This document shows, in pieces, positions 1 to 7,790 of a stretch of DNA of 64,000 bases (position 1 is the first letter of the stretch; each line of letters starts with the position of its first letter). The translations under genes were made by a program, and so were the position numbers. The notes under the pieces were generated by a model that had not been told where the DNA came from, made no database searches, and saw only the letters and a list, made by a program, of their open reading frames with translations. Location: contig JANRID010000036.1 in the NCBI GenBank assembly GCA_033765305.1, forward strand, positions 1 to 64,000. The letters run 5' to 3'. This DNA is from RDXT01 sp033765305. Its GTDB lineage: Bacteria; Bacteroidota; Bacteroidia; J057.

Positions 1-87
1 TGCGTATTTTTTACCGTTTTTTTTCGCCCGATGGCGCTCGGCCTGCGCTCGGCCCGGCAGATATTTCAGCCATACGCCAGCCTCTCT

Positions 88-1710
88 TCACCAGAAAACA
101 GTATACAACGCCGCCAGTATCCCGCAAATGATGACGCCGCCGACCACGAACGAAGGCTCCACCCGGAACAGTTTTGGGTCGATCTCGATGGCTTCGCTTT
201 CTTTCTTTTGCGTCAGCGACATCGCGACCATCAGCGCGACGATCAGGGCGAATACCCAGCCCAGGCGGTCGAGGAAAGGGATGCCCGGCGCGAAAAACTT
301 GAACGCCGCCGACAGGGGAATGGTCAGCAAGGCCGCAGCCAGCGCCGCAGCAGAGGTCGTGCGCCGCCAGAACATGCCCAGCAGGAATATGGCGAATGCG
401 CCCGGCGTAATAAAACTCATGTATTCCTGGATGAACTGGTAGGTCTGCTCCAGCGAGCGCAGGAGCGGCGCCACCACGATGGCGATCAGCATCGACACGG
501 CGATGGCGATCTTGCCCACGCGCACGAGTTTGGCGTCCGATGCCTCGCGGTCGAAATACCTTTTGTATATGTCGAGGCTGAAAATGGTGCCCACGCTGTT
601 GGCTTTGCCCGCCAGGGAGGCCACGACGGCGGCGATCAGGGCGGCGAAAGCGAGTCCTTTCATGCCCACCGGCAGCAGGTTGAGCAGGGTGGGGTAGGCG
701 AAGTCGGGTTTGACCGTCCCGTTGGCGTCGAGCATTTCCTGTTGGAATACGCCTTCGGAATACAACACGAACGCCGAAATGCCCGGCAGCACCACGATCA
801 CAGGGATCAGCAGTTTCAGAAAGGCCGCGAAAAGGATGCCCTTGCGCGCGGTGGACAGGTCGGCGCCCAGTGTCCGCTGGATGATGTACTGGTTGCAGCC
901 CCAGTAGTTGAGGTTGGCGATCCACATGCCGCCCACGAGCACGCTGATGCCCGGCAGCAGCGCATAGGCCGATTTCAGCTCGCCCGTGGCGATGTCGGTA
1001 TAGGTGGCATCCTTGCTGAAGATCATGTCGAATTTCTCCGGCGCCAGTTCGATCAGCCGCTGAAAGCCGGCAATCACGCCTTCGCCCATGCCCACCGCCT
1101 GCAGGCCCAGGTAGGTGGTTACCAGGCCCCCGATCACCAGGAAGATCACCTGAATCACGTCCGTCCAGGCCACTGCCGTGAGGCCGCCCGCCAGGCTGTA
1201 GAGCACGGCAAAGAGCGCAAGCCCCACGATGGCGATGGTCAGATCCACGCCCATGATGGTCTTCAGGGCGAGGGCACCGAGGTAGAGCACCGAGGTCAGG
1301 TTGACGAATACGTACAGCAGCAGCCAGAAGACCGCCATGGCGGTGCGGACGCGGTTGTCGTAGCGCACTTCCAGAAACTGCGGCATGGTGAAAATGCCTT
1401 TTTTCAGGAAGATCGGCAGGAAAAACTTGGCCACCACCAGCAGGGTGACAGCCGCCATCCACTCGTAGGTCGCGATCCCCAGGCCGATGGCGAAGCCGGA
1501 ACCCGACATGCCAATAAACTGCTCGGCAGAGATGTTGGAGGCGATCAGCGAGGACCCGATGGCCCACCAGGGCAGGGTCTTGCCTGCCAGAAAGTAGTCT
1601 TCGGCATTGCGTTCATGCCCGGCCTTGCTTCTGGAGACCCACAGGCCCACTCCCATGACCAGCGCGGCATAGAAGGCGAAGACCACATAATCGATCGTAG
1701 CAAAATTCAT
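88..1710 (-). CDS. Sodium/solute symporter (SSS, SLC5 family)
   Basis: A 540-residue polytopic inner-membrane protein with more than a dozen hydrophobic segments. It opens with a short periplasmic end and a first helix (residues about 5-25), then the RNAEDYFLAGKTLPWW segment and the SNISAEQFIGMSGSGF segment that are typical of SLC5/SGLT-like transporters; the length also fits. The family couples Na+ influx to uptake of sugars, organic acids, vitamins or other solutes; the substrate cannot be read from sequence, though sugar-type SGLT is closest by eye. It is transcribed alone, with a candidate -7 element 29 nt upstream. The long open frame on the opposite strand is a GC-rich shadow. Family call is confident, substrate is not. 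Confidence 0.93.
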   Translation of the reverse strand: MNFATIDYVVFAFYAALVMGVGLWVSRSKAGHERNAEDYFLAGKTLPWWAIGSSLIASNISAEQFIGMSGSGFAIGLGIATYEWMAAVTLLVVAKFFLPIFLKKGIFTMPQFLEVRYDNRVRTAMAVFWLLLYVFVNLTSVLYLGALALKTIMGVDLTIAIVGLALFAVLYSLAGGLTAVAWTDVIQVIFLVIGGLVTTYLGLQAVGMGEGVIAGFQRLIELAPEKFDMIFSKDATYTDIATGELKSAYALLPGISVLVGGMWIANLNYWGCNQYIIQRTLGADLSTARKGILFAAFLKLLIPVIVVLPGISAFVLYSEGVFQQEMLDANGTVKPDFAYPTLLNLLPVGMKGLAFAALIAAVVASLAGKANSVGTIFSLDIYKRYFDREASDAKLVRVGKIAIAVSMLIAIVVAPLLRSLEQTYQFIQEYMSFITPGAFAIFLLGMFWRRTTSAAALAAALLTIPLSAAFKFFAPGIPFLDRLGWVFALIVALMVAMSLTQKKESEAIEIDPKLFRVEPSFVVGGVIICGILAALYTVFW

Positions 1711-1738
1711 CGTTCGTAGCGTAGTAGGGTACAGGGCC

Positions 1739-1746
1739 CCAATATA
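1739..1746 (-). promoter_or_regulatory. Candidate -7 promoter element of the SSS symporter
   Basis: Read on the minus strand this is TATATTGG preceded by GCG, the same GCGTATATTG core that recurs before several other genes in the window. It lies 29 nt before the ATG. No good -33 TTG is visible at the expected distance. Confidence 0.45.
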
Positions 1747-1806
1747 CGCTTTTTCTGTGCGGGAAGTACGGAATACCGGAATTCCGCGCAGCTTTCCGGC
1801 GCGGGA

Positions 1807-2442
1807 TTATCCGCCCACGATGTTTTCCCACTTGGTGAAGCGGTTGGGCTCCACCCATTCTTTCTGGAGCACCTCTTTCAGCGCCTCGATGTCGCGGTCG
1901 TTCTTTTTGTCGAGGAAATCGATCACGGCTACCATGGCCTGGGCCAGCGGCGCGATGAGCGCTACCGGAATTCCGTCGCGGTGCGCAGCCGAGGCCATGG
2001 CCGAGGGATCGGGCGCCGGCGCCTCCGGCGATACGATGGCGATGTAGGTCGGCTTGAAGCGGCCCTGGAAATGCTCGACATAGGTTGCATTGAGCTTTTC
2101 GAGCTTGCGCCTGACGTAGCCTTCGGTGTCTTTGCGGATCTCGCGGCGGATCTTGCGGTCCAGCAGGTCATTGCGGACGGACAGAATAAAATCCTCAAAC
2201 GCCTCGGAGGTGCGGAGATAGGCGCTGCGCATCCGCACGATGTCTTCGGGGCTGTGGTCCTTGCGGGATTTGAACAGGGCGGCGTACTGCTCGATTTCCG
2301 CCCGGTAGTCTTTGTACGTGCTCAGAAAGCCTGAGTCCATCAGGCGGTAGAGCGTTTCTTCGGAGGCCGCAGGCCCCTGGGCGGCGGCGGAGCCTCCAAG
2401 CAGCAGCAGCCAGGCTGCACAGCAAGCGCGCAAGATGTTCAT
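1807..2442 (-). CDS. Exported protein of unknown function
   Basis: A 211-residue protein with an N-terminal signal peptide (MNILRACCAAWLLLLGG, likely cleaved after SAAAQ near residue 20). The mature part is mostly charged helix (residues about 25-140, rich in E, K, R, D) followed by a more hydrophobic, Pro/Ala-rich stretch around residues 140-175. I do not recognise the family. The start at 2442 is preferred because AGGGG lies 7 nt upstream and the signal peptide begins there; an alternative start at 2493 overlaps the stop of the preceding small gene (TGATG) and would add 17 residues. It is the second gene of a two-gene unit. Confidence 0.7.
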   Translation of the reverse strand: MNILRACCAAWLLLLGGSAAAQGPAASEETLYRLMDSGFLSTYKDYRAEIEQYAALFKSRKDHSPEDIVRMRSAYLRTSEAFEDFILSVRNDLLDRKIRREIRKDTEGYVRRKLEKLNATYVEHFQGRFKPTYIAIVSPEAPAPDPSAMASAAHRDGIPVALIAPLAQAMVAVIDFLDKKNDRDIEALKEVLQKEWVEPNRFTKWENIVGG

Positions 2443-2492
2443 AGATCCCCTGTTATCCGGGGTAACAACGCAAAACGGCGCTGTAAGTTGCA

Positions 2493-2717
2493 TCAGGGCT
2501 GCGCAGCCAGCACCGCATCGGCCTGCGCAGGCGCCTGGGCGGGCGCGGGCGCTTCTTCGGCGGCCTGGAAGGCCGTCAGCCGGGCTTCGTAGTGCTTGTA
2601 GAGCAGCACCGAAGTCGGTGCCAGCCCGAACAGCATGGCAGTACCCAGGGTAAAACGGAGGCGGATCGTCTGGAAGGTGCGCGTAGCAGGCATCATCGTC
2701 AGTTTTGTGCGGCCCAT
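2493..2717 (-). CDS. Small single-pass membrane protein, unknown
   Basis: A 74-residue protein with one predicted transmembrane helix (about residues 24-42, TLGTAMLFGLAPTSVLLY) and an Ala/Pro/Gln-rich tail. No family recognised. It sits just upstream of the exported protein ending at 1807 and its stop overlaps a possible start of that gene. A good Bacteroidota -7 element (TAGCTTTG) lies 30 nt before the ATG, which supports it as a real first gene of the pair. Confidence 0.5.
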   Translation of the reverse strand: MGRTKLTMMPATRTFQTIRLRFTLGTAMLFGLAPTSVLLYKHYEARLTAFQAAEEAPAPAQAPAQADAVLAAQP

Positions 2718-2746
2718 TTCAGTTCCGGGTTAATAGGTTTGAGCTA

Positions 2747-2754
2747 CAAAGCTA
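2747..2754 (-). promoter_or_regulatory. Candidate -7 element TAGCTTTG
   Basis: Exact match to the Bacteroidota TAnnTTTG consensus on the minus strand, 30 nt before the small membrane protein gene. No clear TTG is present at the -33 position. Confidence 0.5.
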
Positions 2755-2913
2755 TGCGGAAGCCGGTTCGAACACACTCCGAAAAGATGGAATATCTAAC
2801 AGGTGTGGCTTCTGGCGCCCGCAAGCGGCATTTTCACTCCGGAACCCGCGCAACATACGGGGCAATCTGCATTTTTCAAAGCGCCAGCGGCGCATTTTCC
2901 TGCATGAGCGGTT

Positions 2914-3672
2914 TCAGTGCACGTAACTGCCCGCATTCAGGTCCAGGGTGGCCCCGGTAGCGTGATCGAGCAGCCCGCTGAGGAAAAACACCGCCGCCGG
3001 CGCGATGTCTTCCGCCTCTGTCAGACGGCCGAGGGCCAGATCTTGCACGGCCAGCGCCTCGCCGTAGGTGTCGATAAACTGCTGCGCCATCTCCGTGCGG
3101 GTGAATCCCGGCGCGAGCAGGAAGGACTTGATCCCCTGCCTGCCGTAGCCCCGCGCGATGGAGCGGTGCAGCGCCACCATGCCGCCCTTGGAGGCGGCAT
3201 AGGCCATGTAGTCCGGCGTATCGCCGCGGAAGGCAGCCCGCGAGGCCACCTGCACGATGCGCCCGCCGCCCTGGCGGATCATCTGCGGGATCAGTTCCCG
3301 GCACAGCAGCGCCGGGGCGATCAGGTTGACATTCAGCGTCGTATGCCAGGCGCCGAGCCAGGCGTCCAGCGGGTCCGCATCGGCTGCGGGCAGGGCAATG
3401 CCGGCGTTGTTCACCAGCCCGTCGATGCGGCCGTAGCGCTCCAGCACGGCGCGGGCCAGCGCCGCACAGGCCTGCGGATCGGCCAGATCAGCCTGAAATG
3501 CTGCCGAATCCGGGCCTGCCTCCGCCGCGAGCTGCTGCGCAGCCGCTTCCTGGCTCCGGTAATGCACCGCTACCGTGGCGCCGGCGGCGCCCAGTGCGCG
3601 CACCATGGCCGCACCGATCCCCCGGCTCCCGCCGGTGACCAGCACCGTCTGTCCTGCAAGCGATATCTTCAT
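2914..3672 (-). CDS. Short-chain dehydrogenase/reductase (SDR, FabG-like)
   Basis: A 252-residue classical SDR, an NAD(P)H-dependent cytosolic oxidoreductase. The Rossmann motif TGGSRGIG is at about residues 12-19, the NNAG motif is present (GLVNNAGIALP), and the catalytic Tyr-x-x-x-Lys is seen as YMAYAASKGG with a preceding Ser (VASRAAF). The C-terminal part has the LAPGFTRTEM segment common to FabG-like members. The start was placed at MKISLAGQ because GGGAGG lies 8 nt upstream; a longer frame upstream overlaps the CYTH gene and lacks any such signal. Substrate unknown; the FabG resemblance alone does not prove a role in fatty-acid synthesis. Confidence 0.9.
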   Translation of the reverse strand: MKISLAGQTVLVTGGSRGIGAAMVRALGAAGATVAVHYRSQEAAAQQLAAEAGPDSAAFQADLADPQACAALARAVLERYGRIDGLVNNAGIALPAADADPLDAWLGAWHTTLNVNLIAPALLCRELIPQMIRQGGGRIVQVASRAAFRGDTPDYMAYAASKGGMVALHRSIARGYGRQGIKSFLLAPGFTRTEMAQQFIDTYGEALAVQDLALGRLTEAEDIAPAAVFFLSGLLDHATGATLDLNAGSYVH

Positions 3673-3704
3673 GCCGCAATCCTCCCCGATCTGAAGCCGG
3701 ATGT

Positions 3705-4205
3705 TCACATTTCGCTGTACGATCCCTCCAGCAGGTCTTCCGCCCGGATGCCGAGCCGCTCCATCCACGCCGCGCACTGCGCGCGCAGGCGCGCCTCGTC
3801 TGCGTGCCCGTCCATGTCGATGGCTTCGATTTCCACAAATTCCCCCAGCCCCTCCACGAGATCCAGGTGAAATTTGACGTTTTCCGCAAAATAAATCTCC
3901 CGCCGCTTGTTCACCACCTGCCGGACACCCAGCGCCGCCGTCAGCAGCTCCCGCAGCAGGGGCGCTTCGTCCGGGCGGTAGAGAAAGACCTCCGACGCCT
4001 TGGGGCCGGCCTGGTCGCCCCGGCGGTAGAAAATCAGGTTCCGCTCGATGAAGCCTTCGCGCAGCTTGAGCCGCCCCTCCGGCGTGTGAAAGTAGGTATC
4101 GGTCTGCTGGTCTTCGCCGTGGAACCGTGCGCCTGCCTCCAGCAGGATCTCCCGGAGCCGCCCCCGCTCCTTCGTGCGGGCCTTGATCTCGATATTCAGG
4201 TGCAT
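3705..4205 (-). CDS. CYTH-domain protein (class IV adenylate cyclase / triphosphatase fold)
   Basis: A 166-residue protein that starts with the CYTH signature strand (NIEIKAR, an ExExK-like motif) and has the alternating charged strands of a triphosphate tunnel enzyme: DTYFHTPEGRLKLRE, LIFYRRGDQ, KRREIYF, VKFHLDLVEGLGEFVEIEA. Such proteins hydrolyse triphosphates or, in the CyaB subfamily, make cAMP or act on thiamine triphosphate. The single-domain form without CHAD and the LGEFVEIE segment resemble CyaB-type proteins. It lies 3 nt downstream of the gene ending at 4209 and is probably cotranscribed with it and with the SDR gene. The precise substrate is not predictable. Confidence 0.85.
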   Translation of the reverse strand: MHLNIEIKARTKERGRLREILLEAGARFHGEDQQTDTYFHTPEGRLKLREGFIERNLIFYRRGDQAGPKASEVFLYRPDEAPLLRELLTAALGVRQVVNKRREIYFAENVKFHLDLVEGLGEFVEIEAIDMDGHADEARLRAQCAAWMERLGIRAEDLLEGSYSEM

Positions 4206-4208
4206 GCG

Positions 4209-5342
4209 TCAGCGGGCTTTCTGGTACCAGGCTTCGTATTCAGGCGTTTCGGCCAGCACGGGAAACGAGGCCATCAGATCTTCGAGGGCATCGCGCCCCA
4301 TATCCGGCCGCTGGTTGAGCTGCGTCAGCAGGCTGACTGCCGTCTGCACGTCGAGGTCGAGCTCGCACTGGTTCAGCAGCATGGGATATACCGGCAGGAA
4401 GTCCGGGCGCACCTGCTGCAGCCGCCTGAAATACCCGTACGAACGCTCGCGGTCCCCTTCGATGATGGAGATAAATCCCCGCATCATGTCCAGCGCCGGA
4501 TCTCCCCCAAGGCGCGCGTCCAGCGTATCGATGGAGGCGTTCACCTGCGCGTACTGCTCCATATACAGAAACTGGTCGATCTGGATCAGCGGCAGGCTGG
4601 GATCGCCGGGAAACATCTGCTCGTATTCCTGCATATGGCGCAGGTACAGGGTGTCGCTGAGCTCGATGGCGGACTTCATAGCCAGAATCCGGATGGCTTT
4701 GTTCCGCTTCCAGTCCGGCGGGAGCGCATCAAAGCGCGCAAGCGCACCTTCATAGTCGCCGGCCTGCGTCAGGCTGCGCATCTGGGCGATGTTCAGGGCT
4801 GCGCCCTTGTCCGGATCATCGATGCTGCTCATGCCGGCCGGGGCAATCTGCTGGAGCACCCCGCGCAGGGTCTCGCTCATCAGCTCGCCGGTGGCATATA
4901 CGTAGCAGTCCAGAATCCGGTAGCCTTCCGGCAGCCTGACCAGTTCGAAGTCGTGGTAATTGATGCCGCCTTCGACCGAGAACAGGCCGAAGACCGCATG
5001 CGGCACACCGCCGGTTTCGTAGGTGCGGATGGGGTAATAGGCGCCGTTCCAGGGCAGCTGGCCCTGCAGGGCGCCGGCGATCTCGCCGCCCAGGCGGAAT
5101 TTGCTGCGCATGCCGTTGCGCATGCTGTTGAGGGTGATGCGCTCCTCGGAATTTTTGGGCCGCATGCTGCGCAGCGAGCGGTTGAGCAGGGTATCGAGGA
5201 GCATCTGGCTGTCGATGGCATCGCCGTCGCCGGCATTGATGCCGATTTCAATGGACCGGACGAAAGCATTCAGGTCTTGATGCTGGGCCAGTGCGGCAGC
5301 AGGAAACCAGCCGAGCAGCAGAAGGGCAAGGCAGATACGCAT
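4209..5342 (-). CDS. Exported protein with TPR-like helical repeats, unknown
   Basis: A 377-residue protein with a clear signal peptide (MRICLALLLLGWFPAAALAQ). The C-terminal half (about residues 200-370) is a run of amphipathic helices with repeated A-x-x-x-A/L-F and P-LIQIDQFLY/FISIIEGD patterns that look like degenerate tetratricopeptide repeats. The N-terminal half carries a conserved-looking globular segment with QGQLPWNGAYYPIRTY and YHDFELVRL strands. I do not recognise a named family; proteins of this shape are common in Bacteroidota. Start chosen at the signal peptide rather than 13 codons upstream. Likely operon with the CYTH gene 3 nt downstream. Confidence 0.7.
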   Translation of the reverse strand: MRICLALLLLGWFPAAALAQHQDLNAFVRSIEIGINAGDGDAIDSQMLLDTLLNRSLRSMRPKNSEERITLNSMRNGMRSKFRLGGEIAGALQGQLPWNGAYYPIRTYETGGVPHAVFGLFSVEGGINYHDFELVRLPEGYRILDCYVYATGELMSETLRGVLQQIAPAGMSSIDDPDKGAALNIAQMRSLTQAGDYEGALARFDALPPDWKRNKAIRILAMKSAIELSDTLYLRHMQEYEQMFPGDPSLPLIQIDQFLYMEQYAQVNASIDTLDARLGGDPALDMMRGFISIIEGDRERSYGYFRRLQQVRPDFLPVYPMLLNQCELDLDVQTAVSLLTQLNQRPDMGRDALEDLMASFPVLAETPEYEAWYQKAR

Positions 5343-5401
5343 AACGGAATCGGTTGGATCTGAAGGGACAAAGATACGCAATACGCAGGTGGATGGGCTG
5401 T

Positions 5402-5794
5402 TCAGGGCTGATCGCGGATCACCGCGGAGGCTTCGATTTCCACCACCATGCCCTCGCCGATGAGCCGGTACACCTCCACCATCGTGCTGGCAGGGCGGAT
5501 ATTGCCGAAAAATTCCCCGTGCGCCCGGCCTACTTCGTCCGCATGCTCGATGTCGGTGACATAGATCCGCGTACGGACCACATCCTCCATCCGGGCCCCG
5601 GCGTCGTGGAGGGCCTGCTGGATTTTGAGCAGAATAAACGAGGTCTGGTTGTAGAAATCATCCGGAAACATGACTTCTTCGCCGGAAACGGCTGCAGTGC
5701 CGGCCACCTCCACCCAGGGGCCGATCCGGACCGCACGGGAATAGCCGTACAGGGATTCCCAGACGGTATCGGAGCTGATGTTGGTACGATGCAT
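5402..5794 (-). CDS. RidA/YjgF family protein
   Basis: A 130-residue single-domain protein of the RidA (YjgF/YER057c/UK114) family. The core strands GPWVEVAGTAAV, the helix with NQTSFILLKIQQALHDAGARMEDVVRTRIYVTDI and the C-terminal PASTMVEVYRLIGEGMVVEIEASAVI match the family. The arginine equivalent to RidA Arg105 is not where expected: the PASTMVEV segment normally reads PARxxVxV, so the enamine/imine deaminase residue may be replaced (Ser). It may therefore be one of the Rid7-type or non-archetypal members. Stand-alone gene, divergent from the DUF5675 operon. Confidence 0.88.
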   Translation of the reverse strand: MHRTNISSDTVWESLYGYSRAVRIGPWVEVAGTAAVSGEEVMFPDDFYNQTSFILLKIQQALHDAGARMEDVVRTRIYVTDIEHADEVGRAHGEFFGNIRPASTMVEVYRLIGEGMVVEIEASAVIRDQP

Positions 5795-5863
5795 CGGAGG
5801 GCATTACGTGCAGGTAAATCAACAAAGATTTGGTTATACTTGCAATGCAAACCCGCTGCCGGT

Positions 5864-6466
5864 ATGTTGAAATGGCTTCGCAAACTCTGGTCATCGATTT
5901 CCGGCAGGGCCGAAAGCCCTGCTGTGCCTCCGCCTGCGCCTGTGCCCGGTCCGCCGGCCCGGCCTGCGCCGCCGCCCGAGCCGGCGCCGCTGCCGGATGC
6001 TGAGCCCGGTGCGCTCACCTTTGAGCTGCAGCGCTACAGCGCAGGCCCCTACGACACCCTGGGCCGGCTTGTCTGCAGCGGCGAAACGCGCTGCGTAACC
6101 CTCGAAGGCCCCCTTGCCGCCCGCGACGGCTGGGCTGCTGCCGTGCCGCCGGGCACGTACACCCTCGCCCTCCGCACCGAAGGCGGCCTGCACGCCACCT
6201 ACGCCTACCGCTACAAGGACCAGCACAAGGGCCTGCTCTGGCTCCAGGATGCCCCCGGCCTGGTCACCATCCAGACCGGCAACCAGTCGCGTTACGCCTA
6301 CGGCAGCATCCTGCTGGGCGTGCAGCCCGTACGCGAGCAGGACCTCGCCGACCCCCGCGAAATCTGGCACAGCGAGCAGTCCTACCGGTTTGTTTATCAG
6401 GAGATTGCTTCCGAGCTGGCGGCTGGCCGGCCAGTCCGGCTGGTGATCCGCAATCCGGAAGCGTGA
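5864..6466 (+). CDS. DUF5675-like protein with Pro-rich N-terminal linker
   Basis: A 200-residue protein. Residues 1-15 are short and basic, residues 18-48 are a proline/alanine-rich linker, and the rest (from FELQRYSAGPYDTLGRL) resembles the DUF5675 domain, with the CVTLEGP, VPPGTYTL and LVTIQTGNQSRYAYGSILLG segments; in family members the last segment usually reads IHxGN with a Cys/Asp after it, so the histidine is replaced by Gln here. DUF5675 is found in phage and bacterial proteins and its role is not established. The ATG at 5864 has a near-consensus -7 box (TATACTTG) about 28 nt upstream. Its stop overlaps the next start by 4 nt (GTGA). Confidence 0.7.
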   Translation: MLKWLRKLWSSISGRAESPAVPPPAPVPGPPARPAPPPEPAPLPDAEPGALTFELQRYSAGPYDTLGRLVCSGETRCVTLEGPLAARDGWAAAVPPGTYTLALRTEGGLHATYAYRYKDQHKGLLWLQDAPGLVTIQTGNQSRYAYGSILLGVQPVREQDLADPREIWHSEQSYRFVYQEIASELAAGRPVRLVIRNPEA

Positions 6467-7158
6467 CCGGGCTGCTCCGCAGCGGGTATGTGATCGTGCC
6501 CGCCCGCAACGAGGCGGCGGCCCTTCCGGACACCCTGCGGGATCTGCTGCGCTACCCCTGGCAGGTGGTGGTGGTGGACGACGGCTCCACCGATGAGACG
6601 CCCGTGCTGCTCAAAGCCTGGCCGGTGCACCGCCTGCGGCACGGCGTCAACCTGGGGCAGGGCGCCGCCCTGCAGACCGGCATGGACTATGCCCGCAGCC
6701 GGGGGGCCGCCTGGGCCGCGCATTTCGACGCCGACGGCCAGCATCAGGCCGCCGATCTGGCGCGGCTGGCCGCTGCCATGGAGGCGCAGGGCGCCGATGT
6801 GGTGCTGGGCTCGCGCTTTCTGCGGGCCGAAGACCGGCAGGCGGTGCCGCCTGCCCGCCGCCGCCTGCTCCGCCTCGCCCGCCTGCTCAACGGCCTGCTC
6901 ACCGGCCTCTGGCTCACCGACGCCCACAACGGCCTCCGCGTGCTGAACCGCCGCGCCCTGGAGGCCATCCGCCTCCGGGAGCCCGGCATGGCGCATGCTA
7001 CCGAAATCCTCAGCGAGATCCGCCGCTGCCGCCTGCGCTGGGCCGAGGCGCCGGTGCAGATCCGCTACACCGAATATACCCTCCACAAGGGGCAGCGCGG
7101 CGTCCACGCCTGGCGCATCCTGGGCGAGCTCCTGCTCCGCAGCCTGTTTTCCGGATGA
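6463..7158 (+). CDS. Family 2 glycosyltransferase, dolichyl-phosphate-mannose-synthase-like
   Basis: A 231-residue cytoplasmic GT-A glycosyltransferase. The nucleotide-sugar motifs are VIVPARNEAAALPDTL, VVVVDDGSTDET, HGVNLGQGAALQTGMDYA, and the metal-binding DADGQH (a DxD-type motif) at about residues 88-93; VVLGSRFL and the DAHNGLRVLNRRAL segment are typical of the DPM1/GtrB-like subgroup, which transfers a sugar from a nucleotide to a lipid phosphate. The start codon is GTG, overlapping the upstream stop by 4 nt. The partner DUF2304 gene overlaps its own stop by 4 nt, a pairing seen widely in bacteria. Confidence 0.9.
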   Translation: MTGLLRSGYVIVPARNEAAALPDTLRDLLRYPWQVVVVDDGSTDETPVLLKAWPVHRLRHGVNLGQGAALQTGMDYARSRGAAWAAHFDADGQHQAADLARLAAAMEAQGADVVLGSRFLRAEDRQAVPPARRRLLRLARLLNGLLTGLWLTDAHNGLRVLNRRALEAIRLREPGMAHATEILSEIRRCRLRWAEAPVQIRYTEYTLHKGQRGVHAWRILGELLLRSLFSG

Positions 7159-7523
7159 AACCGATCCAATGGGTGCTGATTCCGGTGCTGGCCGGCCTGC
7201 TGCTGCTGTTTTACCGGCGGCTGCGCGGCCATGCCGCCGTGCGCGCCGTCACGCTGCTGTCCACGGGGACAGCGCTCCTGTTTACCCTCTTTCTGGACAG
7301 CAGCACCTGGCTCGCCAACCGGCTGGGCATCGGGCGGGGGGTGGATCTGGTCACCTACCTGGCCCTGCTGGCGCTGATGGTCAGCTGCGTGCTGCTGTAC
7401 CTGCGGCTGGTGCGCATGGAAGCGCGTTTTGCGGAGTATGTGCGCCGGCAGGCTGTGGAGGCGGCGGAGCCGCCGGAAGCAGGCCCGCCCGCAGATATGG
7501 CGCCGCCGGATCCTGCCAGATAA
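7155..7523 (+). CDS. DUF2304 membrane protein
   Basis: A 122-residue small membrane protein with three hydrophobic helices (about residues 5-21, 32-50 and 67-86) and a Pro/Ala/Glu-rich cytoplasmic tail. Size, helix pattern and position behind a DPM1-like GT2 fit DUF2304, thought to assist or anchor such glycosyltransferases. It starts inside the stop of the GT2 gene (ATGA), so the two are translationally coupled. Confidence 0.8.
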   Translation: MKPIQWVLIPVLAGLLLLFYRRLRGHAAVRAVTLLSTGTALLFTLFLDSSTWLANRLGIGRGVDLVTYLALLALMVSCVLLYLRLVRMEARFAEYVRRQAVEAAEPPEAGPPADMAPPDPAR

Positions 7524-7535
7524 TGCGCGGAGACT

Positions 7536-7566
7536 TTGGCGGAATGGGGAACAATGCCTATATTCG
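7536..7566 (+). promoter_or_regulatory. Candidate promoter of the tRNA gene
   Basis: TTG at 7536-7538, exactly 20 nt, then TATATTCG at 7559-7566. Spacing and both boxes match the house pattern deduced from the rest of the window, and the predicted start is about 10 nt before the tRNA. Confidence 0.6.
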
Positions 7567-7582
7567 CACAGCGCTATGCGCA

Positions 7583-7656
7583 GGGCCTTTAGCTCAGTCG
7601 GTTAGAGCATCTGACTCATAATCAGAGGGTCGCTGGTTCAAGCCCGGCAAGGCCCA
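7583..7656 (+). tRNA. tRNA with CAU anticodon, probably tRNA-Ile2 (lysidine type)
   Basis: A full cloverleaf can be drawn by hand: acceptor stem GGGCCTT (7583-7589) pairs with AAGGCCC (7649-7655); anticodon stem TCTGA/TCAGA around loop CTCATAA with anticodon CAT at 7617-7619; T arm GCTGG-TTCAAGC-CCGGC. Discriminator A at 7656; CCA is not encoded. A CAU anticodon can mean Met or, after lysidine modification by TilS, Ile. The variable loop plus T arm GGTCGCTGGTTCAAG is the same as in E. coli tRNA-Ile2 and unlike elongator Met, so Ile2 is preferred. Confidence 0.9.
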
Positions 7657-7790
7657 CCCGGATTCCGGGATTCCCGGCACGGTATCTGCAAGCGCCGCAT
7701 CCTCCCGGATGCGGCGCTTGTGTGCGCTCCGGCGGATGCCTCCCGAAAAATTCCCCTTGCGGGACCCCGGAATGCAGCCGATCTTCGGGG

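Noticed and set aside
31..1719. 562-codon plus-strand frame across the SSS symporter
   Set aside because: His/Gln/Gly-rich shadow; no hydrophobic or family pattern, while the minus strand is a clear transporter.
7583..7656. Calling the CAU tRNA an initiator or elongator tRNA-Met
   Set aside because: The T arm and variable loop match E. coli tRNA-Ile2; initiator features (three G-C pairs at the base of the anticodon stem) are absent.
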